A stretch of DNA of 64,000 bases from Bolinopsis microptera (Eukaryota; Ctenophora; Tentaculata; Lobata; Bolinopsidae). The stretch covers positions 12,390,635 through 12,454,634 of the forward strand of contig NC_087079.1 in the NCBI RefSeq assembly GCF_026151205.1, written 5' to 3'. The notes under the pieces were generated by a model. That model had not been told where the DNA came from. It saw nothing but the letters and a program-made list of their open reading frames with translations, and searched no databases. Each line of letters starts with the position of its first letter. Position 1 is the first letter of the stretch. Below, in pieces: positions 1-11,582 of the stretch. A program made the translations under genes and the position numbers.

Positions 1-782
1 AAAATAACAACTTTTCAAATCGATTTTAAACCATTAAGGAGTAATTTTATTCAAAATCTGAGGACATTTTCACCTTAGATAATTGTTCAAGCATTCTGAA
101 AATCTACCGGAAAATTTTCCTACCTTGCTCCTTCATAAAGACATTCGCTATTGAAGTTAGTGCTTTTTTGAAGAATAATTTTATAAAAATACAAAAGTTG
201 TGAATTAGTATTCTCTGGTGTTGGGCCATCTCTTGGGTTGTGGAGCTCGATTGTGCATCCTAAAGGTCTAAATTGTATTATAGGCTAGTTTTAAAGTTGA
301 AAATCGAAAGTTGCACACGTGGGGACACGCCCAAATTGATAGAAAATTGCTAAAATTACTGAAAATTGCTGTTTTCACCATTTTTATCAACTTTGGAGTC
401 CCGTTGTGATCCAAGTTCTATATGAAATCTTCTGAAACTTTGCATGCTTATTAAATTATATATAAAATACTGCTATGCAAAGATTTACGGTGATTCAATA
501 TTGTATGCGCACGCAACGTCCGCTCAAAGTTTGCACGTGCGAAAGGTGAGAATTTTGCTCATTCGTGATTTCGAATAAATTCTGCTTTCTCGCGATATTT
601 AAATGGAATTATATATGAATTTAATGCCAACTTGAATGAGTAAAAAGTGCCATATTCAGTCAGGTAAAATTTCGAAATCGATGAAATTACCTCCTAATTA
701 TTAATATAAATATTAATGAAGTTATGAGTTTACATTTCGGCTTTGTAAATTATCCTGACATTATAATCAAAAAGAGATGATA
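1..782 (+). repeat. Dispersed repeat unit, copy 1 (left part)
   Basis: About 780 bp matching 5,907-6,690 almost base for base, with scattered substitutions and small indels. It probably began before the window. Both copies run directly into the same foldback sequence; in this copy a transposon separates the two parts. No coding potential seen. Confidence 0.9.
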
Positions 783-3244
783 CACAGGTCCGTATTGCCT
801 GATTTAAGTTATGCAAAAACCAGCGGTCAGCTATCGGAATATAGCGGTTACACAACGGAAGCTAGCGGATGGCTAGTGGAAACTAGCGGACGCCTAAAGG
901 AGACGCGGTAAAATGCAGCACTCATACCTAGCGGATGGCTAGCGGAGGCTAGCGGACGCCGCGCGCAAACTAGCGGATACTAGTGGTGTACATTTCAAAG
1001 AAAAATGATACATTATTCTCAAATTTTGAAATGAAAATGAATTTCAAATCTTTTGGTTTTACCAAATTCAATATTGTGACTTCAATTACTACCCCAGCTT
1101 TAAACATTAAAGCTAATTTATTTTTACAAGTTTTACAATGCTAATATGTTAAGGTAAGCCGCGCAAGTTATAAGCAAAACAATTTTTGTTTCTGCGCGGA
1201 GAATTGATTGCGGAGTAAATTTAAGATCTGAGCTGGGATATGAAGTCCGTGCGATATCATCGTGGATATGTCGTCATGGAGTTGATGAATTTGATCCAGG
1301 TTGCAAAATGCAACCAAAATTTTAACTAGGAATTAACATATTTCTTCAGTACTGTTGCATTAATCATATATTGTTTAACACTTGCAGAACAGTTTCCTTT
1401 AGAAACTTGCGTACCAGTACTTCAACTTAGTGGATTCAAATAATTTCGTTGTGCTTGAACAAAATTAGTTGTTTGTAACGTTTAACTGCCTACCAGAAAC
1501 ATGTCATTCATGACTAGACTGACACGGGATATTGTTGAGAGGGCGGAGGCCAATCAACCCCTATCGACTACAATGTAAGTAAATAAAGCTTGACATAAAC
1601 TCTTGGTTGAAATATTCTCAAAACAGTAAATTTGTCAGTTAATTGTTACATCATAAGTGAATTATATTTATCCCTCCAGACCGTCGAAAAGGAAAACATT
1701 AACAACTGTTATACCTCCGCCCAAGGAGGAATTTGCAGAATATATTCGGAGGTAAGATTATGGCGGATGTAAATTGAAGATTTTGTAAAAGTTGCCGAAA
1801 AATATTTGAACAAGTTACAAGTGTTACCATTCCTATTTTAGTAAACAAATTTCTATCATCGCCAGCAGATTGGAGGAAACCCCCGGCCGAGAGTGTGAGA
1901 CTCCAGGAGTGATTCGTACAACTGACAACTTACTTATTTTTGATTCATTTTAATTTAATGCAATAATGAATACTGAATTTTAAACTTTACATAACTTTAT
2001 AATTTTATTCACATTATATCCCAGGTTAAACAAACACCCAACGTCCCAAGTGTTGGGCCATTTGTTAGATTTTGTAATTACTCCTTTAACAAACATGAAA
2101 AATATACTTTTTATCCACCACAATTAATTTTTCCTAAAACATTATCTAACAAATGGAACGGTGAGGGACCTGGCATGATTAAATAACCAATCGCTGATAA
2201 CTTTTATTGCAGAATTGTCGGTTGCACAATTAGATACTGGTATAGTGAATACTAGAAAACCTTTGCAGTGCCCCCCTCCCCTCCTCTCTCTATAAGCTCT
2301 GGGAACACTGCAGTATAATCCTTATTTCGGACGAAGTCCCACTCTTAGTCTTAATCTTCTAAAGGTAGTAATTTCAGTTATTGAATACTTACTACACCCT
2401 TTTTATTTTCTTATAGTGATATCTTCATCTCTTTTAAATTTATTTCTCTCACTAGCTCCTACAAGTTTAAAAAATATTGTTGGGTTTAATTTGCAGTGTA
2501 TCACTCACCATACATCTTCCAGGACCTTGAAGACCACTGACGCAGATAGGCAAAGAATGAAAACTTCACTCATTGAATAGTTGTCTGCCGCGATAAACCT
2601 ACAATATCACAAAAAAATAAAGTTCAGTTTGCAGTATAACAGAGACGCGCACGTACGCACATATCATATATCAGTTAAGCTGTAATAATAATACAATTGA
2701 TGACGTACCAATACGCTACATTATAATGCCATATATTAATATACAACATCATGGAATTATAACATGCATTGAGGTCGTTTCGTAACCTGTACAATACTGC
2801 AAAACTGGTGGTGACAAACCAGTCTAGTTCAGCTTCTCCGCATGACACGGTTTATGTGATAACTTGATTAATCGACATAACAACATTATGCAACATATTT
2901 TTGTATAAATGTACATCATGTACGGCTTAATCATTCTATGCATAAAATGAATAAATTTGAGGTCTAATGGTTGCAGCTGAGCTAAATGGATTGCAGACCG
3001 ATTATTAACTAAAATGATACACCGCTAGATCCCGCTAAATCCCGCTAGCTATCCGCTCTCTTCCGCTAGGTAATAATGCTGCGCGGCAAAATTGCGCGCG
3101 TTAGATGTCCGCTAGGCATCCGCTAGGCATCCGCTAGCTCCCGTAAGACATCCGTTAGTTTCCACTAACCATCCGATATTGCCGCTAGGTCCGCTGATTT
3201 TTGCATAACTTAAATCTGCAAAATCGGCTATATACGGACCTGTG
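783..3244. mobile_element. DNA transposon with CACAGGTCCG termini and GATA target duplication
   Basis: The element starts CACAGGTCCG and ends CGGACCTGTG. GATA flanks it at 779-782 and 3,245-3,248. The second copy of the host repeat (around 6,680-6,695) has a single GATA and no insert, a natural empty site. Both ends (about 815-985 and 3,020-3,215) carry many copies of a word close to GCTAGCGGA, in opposite orientation at the two ends, which is typical of subterminal transposase-binding arrays. No transposase ORF is visible, so it looks non-autonomous. A CAC start with a 4-bp duplication would suit the CMC/Chapaev group, but other 4-bp superfamilies are possible. It contains a candidate spliced gene at 1,501-1,953. 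Confidence 0.85.
1501..1953 (+). CDS. Candidate three-exon small gene inside the transposon (85 aa)
   Basis: Exons at 1,501-1,574, 1,680-1,751 and 1,842-1,953 join in phase. Donors are GTAAGT (1,575) and GTAAGA (1,752). Acceptors follow CCCTCCAG (1,679) and CTATTTTAG (1,841). The frame opens at ATG 1,501 and closes at TAA 1,951. The product is about 85 residues, starting MSFMTRLTRDIVERAEANQP, hydrophilic, with no membrane segment. An alternative donor in exon 3 (GTGAGA near 1,893) could splice to an exon after TTTGCAG near 2,497, giving a different C-terminus. An AATAAA lies near 2,617. I do not recognise the protein. It may be a captured host fragment or an accessory transposon gene. The two strong donors and the intact joined frame are the main support. 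Confidence 0.45.
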
Positions 3245-3248
3245 GATA

Positions 3249-3700
3249 TTTGACCAAAACCCATAATCATGGGTAGAGTTGTCATACGTTGTATGACCCG
3301 CCGCGCACGAAGTGCGCGGCTCCCCCTGTATCGTCAGAACGATAAAGGGGGTGATAGTGAAACGACCGTGGGGGTCGCAACGTGATACAAGGGTAGAGTG
3401 TACCGCTGCCAGTGTCTCTCTTTTCCAAACAAAAGGAAATGATATTAATTTGAATAACCGTCCGCAAATGCAAATTGATACCGAGAATGAAATCGGTCGC
3501 TCGCTTTTTCCATTCGATTACGGCTTACGAATTGTAATAAAGCTTATTGATTGGAAAAAGCGAGCGACCGATTTCATTCTCGGTATCAATTTGCATTTGC
3601 GGACGGTTATTCAAATTAATATTATTTCCTTTTGTTTGGAAAAGAGAGACACTGGCAGCGGTACACTCTACCCATGATTATGGGTTTTGGTCAAATATTC
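3249..3700. repeat. Foldback (long inverted repeat) element
   Basis: Two arms of about 160-165 bp are near-perfect inverted copies. They run from TTGACCAAAACCCATAATC inwards to the word CGCTCGCTTTTTCC and back. The loop is about 35-40 bp (about 3,515-3,550). The left arm is lengthened by a 112-bp insertion plus its target duplication. A decayed relative follows the second repeat copy at about 6,690-7,020. More diverged relatives occur near 22,165-22,300 and 26,205-26,370. The ORFs across it are products of the inverted repeat and are not genes. Confidence 0.85.
3279..3390. mobile_element. 112-bp MITE with GGGTAGAG target duplication
   Basis: GGGTAGAG stands at 3,271-3,278 and again at 3,391-3,398. 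The insert begins TTGTCATACGTTG and its other end reads TTGTATCACGTTG in reverse complement. The opposite arm of the foldback and the second foldback copy (about 6,710-6,720) both lack the insert, giving two empty sites. It holds two further small palindromes (about 3,302-3,320 and 3,323-3,352). The 8-bp duplication suggests a hAT- or P-like mobiliser; the family is otherwise unassigned. Confidence 0.85.
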
Positions 3701-4093
3701 ACAATACTATTTACCCCCTATACTATATAGTATATCCCCTTTATTGTTTTCCAGGCATTAAGACTCATCGAAAGTAGTTCAGCAGGCATTTTTAAGTTCA
3801 AAACATTCTAATTCAATGTTAAAGATGACAGGAATAAGAAATAGTTATGTGGAGGTTTTTAAGAAATTTGCGCAAAATACGCGCCAGCATGTTGTACGAA
3901 ATTAGGTAAAAAACCCAAAATCGCCATATTCAGGTGCCTTAAAAACCATGTTAAAATTGAGTTAGAGATATGAAACTTTGCAGGGCGTCTAGACCTTGTC
4001 CAAATCGACTGTAAAAAAATTTTCATGTTTCAGGAGTATCGGGAAGTGGGTTTTCTAGAACCCCTGTTTTACAACAGATTGTCGTGAAGCATA
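3701..4093. other. Non-coding spacer
   Basis: AT-rich sequence between the foldback element and the hAT target site. I see no gene or repeat in it. Confidence 0.5.
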
Positions 4094-4101
4094 TATAATA
4101 T

Positions 4102-5687
4102 CTTAGTTGTAGTGAACGCTGGACTTAGTCGTACTGAACGTACGTTCCAATCATTTTGTAGTGAACGTTTGTGAACGTTAGTGAACGTTAGTCAATATTT
4201 TGATAATTTTTCCGATAGTTTTTAACTTGAGATGGATACAATGAGATAAAACCATGTTGTCGGAATTAGACAGTAAATAAACAGTAATGAATAAAAATAA
4301 GTCACTAGTATAGCAAATAGTAATGAAATTATTGCCCCTTAATTCGTGAATTGTTCATAAGACGCAAACTTGCGTTAACATAAATAAGGTCTCGCTGCTT
4401 GTCAACTGTGAGGCGGTTTCTTTTTTTGTTTATCACCCAGTCGTACAAGCTCCAATTCGTCTCACTGGGTGAGGCTGATGTCGATTGCGACAGCGCTTTC
4501 ATTGCAAAACTCTGTAGTTCGGGTACCTCGCAACCGAAGTTGCTCCACCAAGAGACTGGATCGTCAGAATCTTGGCTAAAACTTGAGGCAGCGTCAGTAG
4601 AGAATAAGCCTATTTTCTCTTGGTAGAACGTGTACTGCGAAAGTATCTTCTTCTTTGTTGCGCCGTCACACCACGTGTCCATGACATCTAGAAAATCCTT
4701 CCAGACATCCTGATTCGTGTGCTGATCATATCCTGATAAGCCGGGTGAACACAAAACCCTACTGAATGTAGGGGGGAATGGAGCTCGAGCCACCTTTTGT
4801 TGGCAAGACTAACCATATCACTTTTATGGTTTCTATTGCGGAAAGCAAAATTTGCTAACTTTAAGGTGAACAGATAATATTTGTAATAAATTACACCGAT
4901 GAAACCAACAGGAATCTTAAGACTATTGTCTGAAAATATAAGCAAGACTATTATCGGCTCGAGAATCGAGCATAAATAGTCGACTTCTATCCAGAAATGG
5001 GGGTCAAACACTAAATTTTTAGCACACTCAAACAAATTCTTGTATGCATTACTTTTATTGCTAACAGACTCAGTAAGGGTTGGATCAATATAAGTCTTAA
5101 TCAAAGTATCCTTGGAACCCTTCAGTCTCTCTAACATAATAAACTGGGTGGCAAACCGAGTTTCCCCTGGTTTTAGCAAATTGACATGAGAACAGGGGGG
5201 GATCAGGTACCAAGTGCCGGACATCACGTCGACTAAGTGTAGTTTTGGATATTTTTCACTAGACCCACCCATTCCCGATGAAAATGGGTTCTTAACGTTT
5301 TTAGAATCATGTCGTGATTCTTCACATTTGTAACTATTTTGTTACAATTCGACAATGTCTCCTTGGTCCAGCTCAACTTCCCGACATCCTCAGCAAGTAG
5401 ATCGAACTGGTGGGTTACACAGCATGATCCTATGATGTGTTCATAATCAGCTTCGATTAAGCGTCGTAGAGATTTATTGACATTTGGATTGTCTGTTACA
5501 ACGTGGCAAATCCTGTCGGCAAGTGGCAATGGAAACGCTAGTACTTTGCCGGATAATTGGGCTATGTCCGGCATTTTAATTTCATAATAGCAATTAACGT
5601 TCCTTATGTTCCGAACGTTAAAATCTTTTAGCGAACGCGTTCACAAACTATTTTTAGTGAACGTTCCGTACGTTCACTACAACTAAG
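4102..5687 (-). mobile_element. Decayed hAT transposon
   Basis: Inverted termini CTTAGTTGTAGTGAACG are flanked by the 8-bp duplication TATAATAT (4,094-4,101 and 5,688-5,695). On the minus strand three overlapping frames encode consecutive parts of a hAT transposase: about 5,574-5,233 (DUF659-like, with DNPNVNKSLRRLIEADYEHI), 5,272-4,688, and 4,793-4,329 (C-terminal dimerisation region, with DPVSWWSNFGCEVPELQSFA). At least two frameshifts separate them. No BED zinc finger or N-terminal half is present, so the copy is internally truncated and inactive. Repeats of GTGAACGTT inside both ends look like subterminal binding sites. Confidence 0.92.
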
Positions 5688-5695
5688 TATAATAT

Positions 5696-5906
5696 AGACG
5701 CTTTGGCAGTCAATTGGCAGTCAATTGTAGCCTACATTTAAGTGTCCGTAGATTCAAAAGTATAAAAGATACAGTCATTTCGAACCACAGGTCTTGAAGA
5801 TAATCGTTTATACTCCAGTTTCCATTATATTAAAAAGTAATTTAACGTCATCATCATCACTTGATGACGTCATCAAGTTAAGTGTTTTTAAAACTTGGTT
5901 TTTAAC
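5696..5906. other. Short spacer
   Basis: Between the hAT element and the second repeat copy. A GATGACGT-containing palindrome lies near 5,850-5,880; nothing else is seen. Confidence 0.4.
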
Positions 5907-7020
5907 AAAATAACAACTTTTCAAATCGATTTTAAACCATTAAGGAGTAATTTTATTCAAAATCTGAGGATATTTTCACCTTAGATAATTGTTCAAGCAT
6001 TCTGAAAATCTACCGGAAAATTTTCCTACCTTGCTCCTTCATAAAGATATTCGCTATTGAAGTTAGTGCTTTTTTGAAGAATAATTTTATAAAAATACAA
6101 AAGTTGTGAATTAGTATTCTCTGGTGTTGGGCCATCCCTTGGGTTGTGGAGCTCGATTGTGCTTCCTAAAGGTCTAAATTGTGTTATAGGCTAGTTTTAA
6201 AGTTGAAAATCGAAAACTTGCACACGTGGGGACACGCCCAAATTGATAGAAAATTGCTAAAATTACTGAAAATTGCTGTTTTCACCATTTTTATCAACTT
6301 TGGAGTCCCGTTGTGATCCAAGTTCTATATGAAATCTTCTGAAACTTTGCATGCTTATTAAATTATATATAAAATACTGCTATGCAAAGATTTACGGTGA
6401 TTCAATATTGTATGCGCACGCAACGTCCGCTCAAAGTTTGCACGTGCGAAAGGTGAGAATTTTGCTCATTCGTGATTTCGAATAAATTCTGCTTTCCCGC
6501 CTAAATGGAATTATATATGAATTTAATGCCAACTTGAATGAGTTAAAAAGTGCCATATTCAGTCAGTGAAATTCGAAATCGATGAAATTTACCACCTAAT
6601 TATTAATATAAATATTAAATGAAGTTATGAGTTTACATTTCGGCTTTGTAAATTATCCTGAACATTAATAATCAAAAAGAAGATGATAATTGACCAAAAA
6701 CCCATAATCCATGGTAGAGTGTACCGCTGCCCAGTGTCTCTCTTTTCCAAACAAAAAGGAAATGATATTAATTTGAATAACCGTCCGCAAATGCAATTGA
6801 TACCGAGAATGAAATCGGTCGCTCGCATTTTTTCCATTCGATCCGGCTTATACGATGTAAATGGTAATAAAGCTTATTGTTTAGAAAAAGCCGAGCGACT
6901 TGATTTCATTCCGTATCATTTGCATTTGCGGACGTTATTCAAATATATCAATTCCCTTTTTGTTTGAAAGAAGACACTGGCAGCGGTACACTCTACCCAT
7001 GAATTATTGTTTTGGTCAAA
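5907..7020 (+). repeat. Dispersed repeat unit, copy 2, with attached foldback relic
   Basis: Positions 5,907-6,690 repeat 1-782. Positions 6,690-7,020 are a degraded copy of the foldback element, with arms still visible around GTCCGCAAATG and its complement. This copy lacks both the GATA transposon and the 112-bp MITE, so it dates those insertions as later than the duplication. Sequence beyond about 7,020 no longer matches copy 1. Confidence 0.88.
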
Positions 7021-7906
7021 ATAATAATACGGAATTATTCCTTCATAAAGTAAAACAACTCTGTACTACTGTTGAGCGAACCATTCCGCACAGAGGCGCG
7101 TTTTTTAAAAAAACTTAAATTTATTTAAATGTATATTCATATAAAGATGACAATATATTTTAATATTATTCAGCTATTTCTGGTCTAGTGTAATCTAATT
7201 GGAATTTATGGTTTCCCGCCCCTGACGAAGGAAAACAATCCAATCTAGCAGGTATCCGGCAAAGGCAGCACGGTCCTTAGCAGAGTGTTCGTGTCTCACT
7301 ACTGGAACGGAAACGTAATTTTGTACAAAGGTATAAATTTGAGAGCACGAACTAACGATTACCAACTATATTCTTAAACCTACATATGAAAAAACTAATG
7401 AAAAGGATTTACCTCGAGAACAACTTCAATCCGTATATGGCCTAAGGGGTCCTTCAAGTGAGAGGGAATCGGAATCTTATCGTCGTTAGCTTAACTCACT
7501 ACCCCGAACACTTAATTTGGATAGAAAAATAATCAAAGAAACGTGCAAAATACTCTTAAAGATGTTAAGATGGCAAACGATAGCAATTATGAAGGATAAT
7601 TTATCTAAGATAAATGGAATGGAATTGTTCATCCAAGACAGATTGCTCCTCATTGATTAACCTCCACTGCTATACATCTCGTTACGCTTCGTCTTATATG
7701 CTGGTCTGGTGTCTCAATCCTCATTAACCCCTCCATAAGTCGAGGTAACTCATCAAGTGGTCCAATTATTTTTAGTTTTCTCACAGAAAGTGTCCTTATG
7801 TTTAATAAACGTCAACGTATATTCCATTTCTTGTATACTTCTATCGTTAACAAATTTACTATCAATCTTCTATGCAAAATAGGTTAGTTAACTATAAACC
7901 TAAGAC
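7021..7906. other. Non-coding spacer
   Basis: No convincing ORF, splice-supported exon or repeat was recognised between the foldback relic and the TTAA-flanked element. Confidence 0.4.
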
Positions 7907-7910
7907 TTAA

Positions 7911-9282
7911 GGGGGCAAACACCAAATCTGTCCATACAAATGACCTCATAGGCAGCTATCAGTGACCTTCTATGCGTCACCGTTTTCTACCCAAAAAAAA
8001 TTATTTTTGAGAATACCCATTTTTGTAATCCGAGCAATTCCTGTTAAAAAAAAAACCAAGTTGAATTTTCGGAAAAACAACAATTTTGTTTCGTGGAGAG
8101 GCTATAAATAATCATTTCTGCGGTATCGGGTTGAAATTTGCTCGCCGTCCATTCACATCTATTTCAATGTGTGTGTAAAATCTGATATCGTATCTAAAAA
8201 GGCTGGTGTGTCTATAAATTTTTAAAGTTAAAAAAGTCAACAATTGAAATTGTCCTTTTCCGACTTATTTAACCAAAAAGTCAGTCGGGAAGATCGATTG
8301 ATTTATTGGTTGACATGACATTGTTCTCTTTGAATTCTGGCGCAGTTTTTGATGCCCTCAAAAATGTTTTTACTCATTTGTCCTTCAGATCTATGCCTTC
8401 AAAGCCAAACAACAAATTTATGCCCCATTTTCGTTTTCCATATTTACTGATTTTTCTAAAATTTTTGATAGGAATTTGCTATTGACTTTGTGAAGGACGC
8501 AAATAACGCAACAAAGTACATTTATATATGATTTTGTGAACAACAAAACAACCTAAAATGCTTCCCTTTAAAGTTATGGGAAAAATGTGATTTTTTGGCT
8601 TGCAATAAAACATCACATTTTCTCCAATAACTCTTCAAAGTGAAGCATTTTAGGGTGTTTTTTCTGTTCATAACTCATATATAAATGTGCTAATTGCAGT
8701 TATTTGCACCCTTCAAAAGTCCACTAGCACATTCCTATCAAATTTTAGAAAATCAGTAAATATGATAAACGAAAAATGTCCTAAATTGTTGTTGGCTATG
8801 AAGTTCCAATAGATCGCAGACAAATGAGTAAAAACATTTTTGAGGGCACAAAAACTGCGCCAGAAATTCAGAGAACAAGTCATGTCAACCATCAAATCAA
8901 TCCGATCTTCCCTGACTGACTTTTTGGTTAAAATAATTCTGAAAAGGACAATTTCAACTTGTTGCTTTTTTAACTTTAAAAATTTTTATAACACACCACC
9001 GTTTTTTAGATACGATATCAAGATTTTACACACCCCTTGAAATAGATGTGAATAGACCGGCGAGCAAAATTCACCCAATACCGCAAGAAATGATATAACT
9101 TATAACCTCTCACGAAACAATTGTGTTTTTCCGAAAATCCCTCTAACCAGAAATGCTCGATTACAATAAATGGATATTCTCAAAATAATTTTTTTGGTGT
9201 GGAAACGTGGCTTTAGAAGGTCACTAACTGCTAGAGGTCATTAGTCTGACGGCAGCAAACACTGTTTTGTGTGTATGCCCCC
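7911..9282. mobile_element. 1.37-kb foldback element with TTAA target duplication
   Basis: The element starts GGGGGCAAACACC and ends with its complement (TGTATGCCCCC). TTAA flanks it on each side (7,907-7,910 and 9,283-9,286). The two arms, each about 0.65-0.68 kb, are inverted copies with many substitutions; the centre is near 8,590. TTAA duplication with a G-rich terminus suits piggyBac- or Kolobok-mobilised non-autonomous elements. The small ORFs across it are by-products of the inverted repeat. Confidence 0.85.
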
Positions 9283-9286
9283 TTAA

Positions 9287-10724
9287 ACTATCACTTAAAG
9301 GAAGATTGAAATTAATATAAATTTAGAGGTTCCTTACAATTCGTCAATTATTTAATAACCATTAACCTAAAGGGTAAGTCATAGGGTCGCGCCAGAAAAT
9401 TTCAACTGTTCCATGTTTTAGGAACATCATTAGAATGAAACTCTTTGGAATAAGAAAATAGAGTATTTACGAGAAAAGGAATCCGAAAATATACACTAAC
9501 TTAAAAGAGAAGATTAAAAATGAAACTGCCAGTGATTCTAACTTCCTATATAGCTATATAAATGTAAAGGCCACGTGACAAATAATACAAACATAGTATG
9601 AACTTATTAAAAGATTGGATGGTTGCCAGTTTGTGATGTGGCACGTGAAAGGACTAATTAAAAGTGCAATAATGCAATCCTACGTGACAATGATTATTCT
9701 TGAGAGGTGAAAATATGCTGAAAGTAGATTATTTAATGCGTGTTAGAAAAAATTAGAGTCACTAAAAAACATGATTTATAGATTTATGAACATGTGAACA
9801 CGTAAGGAAAACTGCTACAAAAGATGAGATGATTAGATAATAACTAAAATAAACACAAATCTACCACAGCCCAAGCACAAATCATGCTGAAAACAAAGCT
9901 TTGGGTGAAATACCTGTAATGTAGCTTCTGGTGTCCGCACCTATGTCTTATTATTGTAAAAAAATAGCTGGGCAAATAAACTGAACAGAAACCTATAAGT
10001 ATAATTATTCAATAAACTGTAGTAGTATATGCCCAATACCCATAAATACTTAGAATACAAATGTACCCAATATTAAGCCACACTAAGATAGTGGGTATGG
10101 ATCTTTAAAATATTTAAAATAAAATTTTTTTCGTTTAAAATTATTGATATTTTTAAATTCCATAAATTATCCAATACGTTTTATTATGAAACTGAAAGCT
10201 ACAACATTTAATTGTTTAAATTAGAGCTCTATTAAGGCTATGATCATATAATGAAAGATTGATATGCAATTCATGCATATTGCCATAATCCGTCCATATT
10301 CATCCAATACGTCTCTATTTGTTTTATTATTACGGTGTTTCAAACATTTTCAACGTGACGATTTAGTAAATCACGTTTATTGCACATAGCAAAGTACCAA
10401 ATAAATTGTACTGATCGTCATGCGATATCCAGCAATCTGACCAAGTTTGTGAATTTCTTCATATTGGTCTCGTATCGTCATCCTCTGAAGGAGATTACCG
10501 TTCATTCTAGAAAAACAACTAAATCAAAAAACATCTTAACAGCAACTTAATGGGGGGTGGGTGGGGTGGTTGTGCGCATTGTCGTTTGAATTGTTTCCGC
10601 TGTTATACACTTATTTTATTCGATAGTATTAACGACTGCATGCATGTGCAATTGGTTACTAAAAGCGCCGTCCTACACTTTACAGTCTACACAACGAACC
10701 TTATGTACGACATTAAAAGAACGC
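9287..10724. other. AT-rich spacer
   Basis: No coding region, RNA gene or repeat structure recognised. A short G-rich stretch (about 10,550-10,570) gives a spurious ORF. Confidence 0.4.
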
Positions 10725-11582
10725 TGGAGCCCCTAACGTTCATCTTAATGTCCGTTTAAATGAAAGTCCGTTCATTTAAGGTCCGTCCAAGGTAATCCTT
10801 TGAAATTTTTTCAAAAATTTTTCCATTGCGAACTTTTGTCCTGATATGACAACATTGAGAACTTGATTGTGCGTAAAGTTTATTTTTAATCGATGGAAAG
10901 TTCTCCTTGGTCTGCCGTAGGCACAGAAAATTCTACTATTTTATATGTTTCAAGGGTCCCTTGGCGGAAAAAAGTCAACAAAATTATGGCACACAACAAT
11001 TATAGTTTTTCATGAAACTAGTCCCCGCCAAACATGACAAACTTGTTCCAGCCTCTAGCTAGTACGGTAAATCGTGTTCCAAGGACCCTTGTCCCACGTT
11101 GTTATAGTTCCATAATACTCAGGGATATGGTACAGTGCTAGAAAGCACCATGTTAAGGTTAACCTTATGTTTGTCTAAGATAAACCACTTCACATTCACG
11201 CCGAATGTTTGTAAAAAGTTAACACTGAAATGCAGGACCGGTAGTTTTTGATAAAAAAAAAGGTTTCCATAAAGCAGAAATCACTGATGCTTTAAGCATG
11301 AACTAATTTCATGCAACGAAAACCCATTGATGAATATGGAGATGTAAATTAGACACTGATCATTCACATATATTTAACATTTTATTACTGCTCAAGGAAC
11401 TGCTTTTCTACTTACTACTGTAGAAAAAATGGATTTAAAAATCATTTGCTGAAATTTAAAAAACGTCAAAAAAATTGAAAAAAAATTCGATTTTGAGTTT
11501 TGATTGCCTTCGAGCGTTCATATTATGGTCCATTCATAAAATGTCCCTTCTTTAATGGTCCCGTCCAAATAAGGTCCGATAA
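10725..11582 (+). repeat. GTCCGTTCAA repeat family, copy A
   Basis: First of at least seven copies of one family. Left edge: TAACGTTCATCTTAATGTCC. Right edge: GAGCGTTCATATTATGGTCC followed by AATAAGGTCCGAT. The two ends share a direct, not inverted, terminal motif (GCGTTCA then TGTCCGTTCAAAT). The centre includes CTTGGCGGAAAAAGTCA and CCATAAAGCAGAAATCACTG. No ORF. Confidence 0.8.

Noticed and set aside
3312-3777. ORFs of 121 and 76 aa
   Set aside because: Products of the foldback inverted repeat; the same peptide is read from both arms.
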